Shown here piece after piece: positions 34,395-38,809 of a stretch of 38,809 nucleotides of DNA (the first letter of the stretch is position 1; each line of letters begins with the position of its first letter). Below the pieces are notes generated by a model. The model was not told the DNA's origin. It saw nothing but the letters and a program-made list of their open reading frames with translations, and did not search any database. The stretch is from Clostridium arbusti SL206 (GTDB lineage: Bacteria; Bacillota; Clostridia; Clostridiales; Clostridiaceae), in contig NZ_BAEV01000027.1 of assembly GCF_000246895.1 (NCBI RefSeq), positions 1 to 38,809 on the forward strand, read 5' to 3'. The translations under genes and the position numbers were made by a program.

Positions 34395-35039
34395 TTAGCC
34401 ACCAAGGGTAACATCTTGTTTATTATACCAATCTAATGCATTATTAAATTGGCTCTTTGAAAAATCAGGCCACATATCATCAATAACATAAAAATCAGAA
34501 TAAACACTTTGAACAGGCAAAAATCCGCTTAATCTTCTTCTACCACCCCACCTTATTAATAGGTCCACTCTACTTATATCATGGGATTTAAGGTTTTTAT
34601 AAATACTGTTTCTAGAATTTCCTTGTGCTTCTTTTAGATTCATAAGATCCCATTCCCAACCATAATTAACTAAAAAATTTATTTTCATACCACCTTTACC
34701 AATGTTGGTTCTTTTAGTAAATGGGAGTAACTCTTTTGGAAACATAGGTGAATCATAATTTCCAACTACTAATAAAGAAGCATTTTCTTTTGACAACATC
34801 TCCACTGCTTTTATACATGCTGCGGTGAAGGCTTCCTTTTGAATGGCTGGCCTTTTAGTATTATCTACAGTGAAACCATAAAAGGTAAGTTCTTTTATAC
34901 CGGCCTCTTCACAGCATTTGAATAATTTCAATCCTGGAAGCAGTCCATTTACATATCCCATTTCTTTTGTTAATTCATGTTCTACGGCCCATCTTCTATT
35001 TCCGTCTGGAATAACACCAATATGATTTGGAATTCTCAT
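34395..35039 (-). CDS. Divergent cis-prenyltransferase (UppS-like)
   Basis: A 214-residue protein, shorter than usual UppS (about 240-260). Asp12 of the catalytic DGN motif is kept (HIGVIPDGNRRWA), but the flanking Met-Asp and the following Gly are changed. FSxENWxRP reads FTVDNTKRP. The IPP-binding RxSGExRLS motif reads RWGGRRRLSGFLP. MWPDF near the end is retained. It may therefore make a different chain length, or act on unusual prenyl donors, or have lost synthase activity. The main uppS is probably elsewhere. SD AAGGAGC lies just before ATG 35039. It is a single gene. Confidence 0.85.
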   Translation of the reverse strand: MRIPNHIGVIPDGNRRWAVEHELTKEMGYVNGLLPGLKLFKCCEEAGIKELTFYGFTVDNTKRPAIQKEAFTAACIKAVEMLSKENASLLVVGNYDSPMFPKELLPFTKRTNIGKGGMKINFLVNYGWEWDLMNLKEAQGNSRNSIYKNLKSHDISRVDLLIRWGGRRRLSGFLPVQSVYSDFYVIDDMWPDFSKSQFNNALDWYNKQDVTLGG

Positions 35040-35206
35040 AATAATCAGCTCCTTATTTCTTATACATATTATATATATTGTAAAAATAAATCTATAAAAG
35101 TATTAAAGATACTATGTAGGAATTTATTTATAATAAAATACAATTTATAGTATTGCCAAATACCAAGTTTTTATATGCTAAGAATCTAATTACTAAATCT
35201 TATCGT

Positions 35207-35359
35207 TCAATTTTTAAACCAACCTTTACCAACTATTATTCTAGATATTCTTCTTTTATTTAATATATGATTGTATAATTCATTTTTTATAGAAATATTA
35301 GATGTTTTGTTATATAGGTTATTAATTAGAGTTTCTATTATATTATCGCCATGTATCAT
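35207..35359 (-). CDS. Small conserved-looking ORF, 50 aa, unknown
   Basis: MIHGDNIIETLINNLYNK… ending IIVGKGWFKN. SD CAGGTGAT lies 6-7 bases before the ATG. Codon use looks like the neighbouring genes, and the basic segment LNKRRISRIIVGKG is helix-like. It lies in the 700-bp gap between the uppS-like gene and the preQ1 operon, and I recognise no family. The ordered SD, start, stop and composition support a real small gene, but conservation must decide. Confidence 0.5.
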   Translation of the reverse strand: MIHGDNIIETLINNLYNKTSNISIKNELYNHILNKRRISRIIVGKGWFKN

Positions 35360-35442
35360 TTATATCACCTGTATGTTAAAATTTGTTTATAAGAGTATAA
35401 TGCCTTATTAACTTCATATTTATTCTATACTGGAAATTTTAT

Positions 35443-35484
35443 GTTTGCAAATTCAATGTACTCTTAGCTAACGTATTTGCAAAC
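35443..35484. repeat. Inverted repeat upstream of the preQ1 operon
   Basis: GTTTGCAAAT (35443-35452) and ATTTGCAAAC (35475-35484) are exact complements 22 bp apart. They could be a looped operator or a hairpin. No regulator is linked. Confidence 0.4.
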
Positions 35485-35557
35485 GTAAAATGCAATATTT
35501 AATAACATATGTTAGCATTTAATAAGAAATGCAAAATTCTTATGTTATATAAAACCA

Positions 35558-35586
35558 TTGATTTTAAAGGCTTTATAGCATATAAT
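35558..35586 (+). promoter_or_regulatory. Promoter of the preQ1-riboswitch operon
   Basis: TTGATT (35558-35563) and TATAAT (35581-35586) are separated by exactly 17 bp. The start would be near 35593, 14 nt before the riboswitch. Confidence 0.8.
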
Positions 35587-35606
35587 AATAAATAATAGAA
35601 TAGCTA

Positions 35607-35646
35607 AGACAGTTCGTAACCATCCTGTCTATAAATAAAACTAGGG
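35607..35646 (+). promoter_or_regulatory. preQ1-I riboswitch
   Basis: P1 is AGACAG (35607-35612) with CTGTCT (35625-35630). The loop TTCGTAACCATC and the A-rich tail ATAAATAAAACTAGG match the compact preQ1 class I pseudoknot, in which the tail docks in the P1 groove and its GG pairs with loop CC. The GTAACC loop resembles the Thermoanaerobacter form. The queT gene in the operon downstream independently supports a preQ1/queuosine signal. High confidence, though no covariance search was run. Confidence 0.87.
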
Positions 35647-35685
35647 AATAGCCATGTAATTATGGTGTTTTTAGATTGCGTTTAT

Positions 35686-35709
35686 GGAGACAGAAATGTC
35701 TCCTTTTTT
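35686..35709 (+). terminator. Riboswitch-controlled intrinsic terminator
   Basis: GGAGACA (35686-35692), GAAA loop, TGTCTCC (35697-35703), then six T. The 5' arm includes AGACAG (35688-35693), identical to the P1 5' strand. The P1 3' strand CTGTCT can therefore pair with it as an antiterminator when preQ1 is absent. Confidence 0.88.
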
Positions 35710-35738
35710 ATTTGCAATTAATTAATTTGAGGTGAAGT

Positions 35739-36737
35739 ATGAAAAAAATAGGAATAACTACCACAGTACCAATTGAAGTACTAATTGCAGCAGGATATGA
35801 AGTTATAGATTTAAATAATATTTTTATTACAGATGGTGATTATAGTAAATATATAGATAATGCAGAAAGGGATGGCTTTCCTAAAAGCTCTTGTGCGTTT
35901 AAAAAGGGTGTTTATGGAGTAGCAATCAAAGAGGACTTTAAAGAGATAATAGGGGTTACAGAAGGAGATTGTTCCAATACTAAGGCATTAGAAGAAGTAC
36001 TTAGGATGAAGGGGATTAAAGTATATCCTTTTTCATATCCTCAGACTCATAAGATTGAAGATATAAAGACTTCATTAGATAATTTTATGAGAACTTTTGA
36101 TGTATCCTTTGAAGAGGTGGAAAAAGTAAGAATTAGATTAAACAAAATAAGAAAGCTTATAAAAAGATTAGATGAGCTAACTTATATAGATAATAAAGCA
36201 ACAGCTCTTGAAAATCATATATATCAAGTAAGTGCCTCAGATTTTAATGGTAATTATGAAGAATTTGAAAGTGATCTAATAAATAAAATAGATGAGATTA
36301 AAAAGAGAAAACCTAAAATAAAAAAGCTTAGACTTGGATATATAGGAACACCACCAATGACCTTAGATTTATATAAATATGTGGAAAATTTTAATGCACA
36401 GTTTGTATATAATGAAGTCCAACGAGAATTTGCTTTTCCAAGAGCTATAAATTGTAAGAATATATATGAGCAGTATTATGATTATACATATCCCTATGAT
36501 ATTAATTTTAGACTTAAGGAAATAAATAAACAGATAGATGAGAGAAAGATAGATGCTATTATACATTATACACAAGCCTTTTGTTACAGACAAATAGAAC
36601 ATATAGTTATAAAGAATTGTATTAGGATTCCTGTGCTTAACATTGAAGGTGACAAATTAAATTCTTTAGATGCAAGAACAAAATTGAGGATAGAAGCGTT
36701 TTTAGATATGATTATCGATTTAAAGGAGATGAGTTAG
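35739..36737 (+). CDS. HgdB/BcrC-like 2-hydroxyacyl-CoA-dehydratase-family Fe-S protein (double-cubane type)
   Basis: A 332-residue single-subunit member of the HGD-D family. Cys52 (PKSSCAFKK), Cys78 (EGDCSNT) and Cys282 (QAFCYRQ) are the three cysteines that hold the Fe-S cluster in HgdB-like and double-cubane-cluster proteins; Cys239 and Cys294 are extra. These proteins receive very low-potential electrons from an ATP-driven HgdC-like activator to perform difficult reductions or dehydrations. The activator gene follows with a 1-nt overlap. A preQ1 riboswitch upstream and queT downstream suggest a queuosine-precursor substrate rather than an acyl-CoA. That is inference. SD GAGGTGAAG precedes ATG. 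Confidence 0.87.
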   Translation: MKKIGITTTVPIEVLIAAGYEVIDLNNIFITDGDYSKYIDNAERDGFPKSSCAFKKGVYGVAIKEDFKEIIGVTEGDCSNTKALEEVLRMKGIKVYPFSYPQTHKIEDIKTSLDNFMRTFDVSFEEVEKVRIRLNKIRKLIKRLDELTYIDNKATALENHIYQVSASDFNGNYEEFESDLINKIDEIKKRKPKIKKLRLGYIGTPPMTLDLYKYVENFNAQFVYNEVQREFAFPRAINCKNIYEQYYDYTYPYDINFRLKEINKQIDERKIDAIIHYTQAFCYRQIEHIVIKNCIRIPVLNIEGDKLNSLDARTKLRIEAFLDMIIDLKEMS

Positions 36738-37531
36738 TGAAAAAGCTTGGTATAGATCTTGGCAGTAGACAGGTTAAACTTATAATGATGGATGAAGATA
36801 GAATAATAGAAAAATTTATGATAAGTACAATGTCTTTCTATAAAAATTACTGTTCTTATGATGGAAAGTTAATGGTAAGTTTAGATAAACTCAATATTGG
36901 ATCAGTAGATACAGCGGTATCCACCGGTTATGGTAGAAATAACACCGATATTAAACTTTTTACACCTATAAGTGAAATAAAAGCTCATGCTTATGGTGCA
37001 ATATATAATACGGGTTTAAAGAACTTTATACTTTTAGATGTTGGGGGACAAGATGTAAAGATTATAAAAATTGAAAAGAGTATTATAACGGATTTAGAAC
37101 TTAATGAAAAATGTGCCGCATCCTGTGGTAGGTATTTAGAAAATATGGCCAATGTTTTAGAGGTATCAATAGATGATATGTTTAATTATTATGAAAATCC
37201 TGTAGAACTTAATTCAACTTGTGCAGTATTTTCGGAATCTGAATTAATAGGTGAAATTGCTAAGGGTATATCTTTAGAACGATTGTGTGCAGGAGTGAAT
37301 TATTCATTGTATAAGAGACTTAAGCCACTTTTAACAAAATTTACTGGAGAAACTCTTGTAATATCAGGAGGCGTTGCTAAAAATAATGCATTGAAAATTT
37401 ATCTTAAAGATGATTATGAAAAAATTATAACTTTAAAAGATGCTCAATATAATGGAGCTATAGGATGTTGCTACTATGGAGAAAAAGTTTTAAAACATAC
37501 CCAAAATTTAAATTTAACAAATATACAATAG
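36737..37531 (+). CDS. HgdC/BadF-like ATPase activator with [4Fe-4S] site
   Basis: A 264-residue ASKHA-fold ATPase (phosphate-binding LGIDLGSRQVK at 4-14 and LLDVGGQDVK at 99-108). Cys126 (EKCAASCGRYLE) and Cys162 (STCAVFSESE) correspond to the cysteines that bind the homodimer-bridging 4Fe-4S cluster of HgdC-type activators. It would couple ATP hydrolysis to electron injection into the preceding protein. The start is GTG 36737, overlapping the previous stop by 1 nt, so the two are translationally coupled. SD AAAGGAGATG. Specific partner: the HgdB-like protein. Physiological electron donor unknown. Confidence 0.92.
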   Translation: MKKLGIDLGSRQVKLIMMDEDRIIEKFMISTMSFYKNYCSYDGKLMVSLDKLNIGSVDTAVSTGYGRNNTDIKLFTPISEIKAHAYGAIYNTGLKNFILLDVGGQDVKIIKIEKSIITDLELNEKCAASCGRYLENMANVLEVSIDDMFNYYENPVELNSTCAVFSESELIGEIAKGISLERLCAGVNYSLYKRLKPLLTKFTGETLVISGGVAKNNALKIYLKDDYEKIITLKDAQYNGAIGCCYYGEKVLKHTQNLNLTNIQ

Positions 37532-37547
37532 TAATGGAGGATTATTA

Positions 37548-38021
37548 ATGAATAACAATTCAGTAATAAAAAAAATAACTATATCAGGATTGATAATAGC
37601 AATATATGTAGTAGTTATGTATTTTACACAATGGTTTGCCTTTGGACAGTATCAAATAAGAATAGCAACAGCATTGTATGCATTGCCAGCTATATTTCCA
37701 TTTTTAATAATACCTATGGGAATCAGTAATCTGTTAAGTAATACCATAATGGGAGGTCTTGGACCATTTGATATGATTGGAGGAACGTTAGTAGGGATTA
37801 TCGCTTCTGCACTTGTATACTTGATAAAAAGGTTAAAATGTAATGATTGGTTCATGGTTATTCCCATAATATTTGTGCCTGGACTTTTAGTACCTATTTG
37901 GCTTTCATATCTTATACATGTGCCATATACAGTACTTGCTTTAAGTTTATGTATTGGACAAATATTGCCGGCAATTGTAGGCGTATTATTGGTGAAGCAA
38001 TTGAGAAGGACCATTAAATAA
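37548..38021 (+). CDS. queT: QueT-family preQ1/queuosine-precursor ECF transporter S component
   Basis: A 157-residue membrane protein with five or six helices. QWFAFGQYQIRIATALYALPAIFP near residues 24-47 is the characteristic QueT segment, followed by NLLSNTIMGGLGPFDMIGG. It binds the queuosine precursor (preQ1 or a related 7-deazapurine) and works with the shared ECF energising module encoded elsewhere. It follows the activator by 16 bp with SD ATGGAGGA. It is the third gene of the preQ1-riboswitch operon and the best functional clue to the two upstream genes. Confidence 0.9.
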   Translation: MNNNSVIKKITISGLIIAIYVVVMYFTQWFAFGQYQIRIATALYALPAIFPFLIIPMGISNLLSNTIMGGLGPFDMIGGTLVGIIASALVYLIKRLKCNDWFMVIPIIFVPGLLVPIWLSYLIHVPYTVLALSLCIGQILPAIVGVLLVKQLRRTIK

Positions 38022-38039
38022 TATATTATATTAACGAAG

Positions 38040-38059
38040 ACTGCTAAGGCAGTTTTTTT
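38040..38059 (+). terminator. Terminator of the preQ1 operon
   Basis: ACTGC (38040-38044), TAAG loop, GCAGT (38049-38053), then a run of T. It overlaps the stop codon of the opposite-strand small gene. Confidence 0.8.
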
Positions 38060-38178
38060 ATTAGAATCATTTCTGCGTTAAGTTTATAAAGATTTACTCT
38101 ATAGCCCAAATAGATTAAAAGAATTTCTATTATTAAAATAAATATAAGAGTTATAAGTAATTTAGTAAATTTAGACAT
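38044..38178 (-). CDS. Small single-span membrane protein, 44 aa
   Basis: MSKFTKLLITLIFILIIEIL… then YLGYRVNLYKLNAE and a basic end. One hydrophobic helix (about 7-24) follows a positively charged N-terminus. The SD AAGGTGG (38187-38193) is 8 bases before ATG 38178; an ATG at 38184 is too close to it. The stop overlaps the queT terminator. Unknown family. The 150 bp beyond its start hold only promoter-like AT sequence, including TATAAT at 38286-38291 for the next gene. Confidence 0.55.
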   Translation of the reverse strand: MSKFTKLLITLIFILIIEILLIYLGYRVNLYKLNAEMILIKKLP

Positions 38179-38330
38179 AAACATCACCACCTTGTATAGT
38201 TTATGATGTATAATATAATAAAATTAATCTTTAAGATAATATAATTATTATAAAATTTATTGATGACATTAATGTAATATTAAGGTATAATATACTATAT
38301 CATCTAAGAAGTGATAATAGAGGTGAGGAT

Positions 38331-38809
38331 ATGCTAAATGATGATAAGTTTGCGTTAACTTTATTGGTTCAGAATTCTAATACTATATTCTGTTATTTTA
38401 ATATTTCTCCAGTAATAATAAAAATCTTTCAAGATAGATATGGTGAAGATTTTTGGAAAAACTCTAAACCTGTTTTGAAAGTATATAATACAACTAGTAG
38501 TGATTTACGAGAAATAAAAACAGTATATTTAGATGCTCTTGCAGATAATTGGTTTATAACCCTAGATGAAAGTGGTATAGATGTATTTGTAAAATTGGGT
38601 AGAATACTACCTAACAATGAATTTGTTCCGATTTTCATATCCAATACCGTAACTACACCAAGGAATAATCAATCTAATAATTCTAATACTTATTATATTG
38701 ATATTTCTGAAAATTTTAAAACTAAAGAGGAAAATAAAAAACTTTCAAATAGAGAAATAACAAATACAAATGATAGTAAAGAACAAAAAACCTTATCCAT
38801 TTATGGATG
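38331..38809 (+). CDS. DUF4912-like protein, truncated by the window end
   Basis: It starts MLNDDKFALTLLVQNSNTIFCYFN and continues for 159 codons with no stop before the window ends. ISPVIIKIFQDRYGEDFWKNS and LADNWFITLDESGIDVFVKLGRI resemble the DUF4912 domain, a carbohydrate-associated domain of Firmicutes, often near glycan-synthesis genes. An Asn/Ser/Lys-rich linker follows from about residue 113. SD GAGGTGAGG precedes ATG 38331. Only the N-terminal part is visible, so further domains may follow. Confidence 0.7.
   Translation, partial: MLNDDKFALTLLVQNSNTIFCYFNISPVIIKIFQDRYGEDFWKNSKPVLKVYNTTSSDLREIKTVYLDALADNWFITLDESGIDVFVKLGRILPNNEFVPIFISNTVTTPRNNQSNNSNTYYIDISENFKTKEENKKLSNREITNTNDSKEQKTLSIYG

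Overview
The window is AT-rich, with strong Shine-Dalgarno (SD) sites, frequent TTG/GTG starts and Clostridium-type gene content: a T-box before argS, two Rrf2 regulators, a Ni-CO dehydrogenase, FabV, and 2-hydroxyacyl-CoA-dehydratase-like proteins. It reads as chromosome of a Clostridium sensu stricto species, possibly a CO-metabolising or acetogenic one. I see no rRNA, tRNA, CRISPR array, phage or complete transposon. It does contain a family of small non-coding mobile elements.

Layout. 1-2.6 kb: T-box and argS, then a small membrane protein. 2.7-5.6 kb: Rrf2 regulator, divergent stand-alone CooS, and a BFD-like 2Fe-2S protein; near-identical palindromes lie at the rrf2 and cooS promoters. 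5.7-9.5 kb: gamma-carbonic-anhydrase-like protein, then a reverse-strand P-type Ca/Mn ATPase behind a probable Mn2+ (yybP-ykoY) riboswitch. 9.6-13.9 kb: YaaR, NadE, NfeD and a stomatin-like protein. 14.3-19.6 kb: FabV, a glycosyltransferase with a long cationic tail, a flavin-reductase-like protein and YibE/F. 19.6-23.4 kb: sulfur block (CymR-like Rrf2, CysK, IscS/NifS, MnmA). 23.5-30.2 kb: small zinc-ribbon protein, a polysaccharide deacetylase with an apparent signal-peptide frameshift, MATE pump, two-component system, HtrA. 30.3-35 kb: degenerate repeat block, PepF, AI-2E-family permease, DUF3189, divergent UppS-like protein. 35.2-38.8 kb: a preQ1-riboswitch operon of an HgdB-like Fe-S protein, its HgdC-like ATPase and the QueT transporter, followed by a small membrane protein and a truncated DUF4912 gene.

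Two observations stand out. The first is the preQ1-I riboswitch, which precedes a transcription unit joining the queuosine-precursor transporter QueT to an ATP-driven double-cubane/2-hydroxyacyl-dehydratase-type reductase pair. This suggests an undescribed reductive step in queuosine-precursor salvage. The second is a MITE-like family: three full copies of about 157 bp and three internally deleted copies of 55-67 bp, all with GGCA-starting inverted termini and 3-bp TTA/TAA target duplications. Copies sit in leaders, at a stop codon and inside a terminator hairpin whose empty site can be reconstructed. A further degenerate relative lies upstream of pepF.
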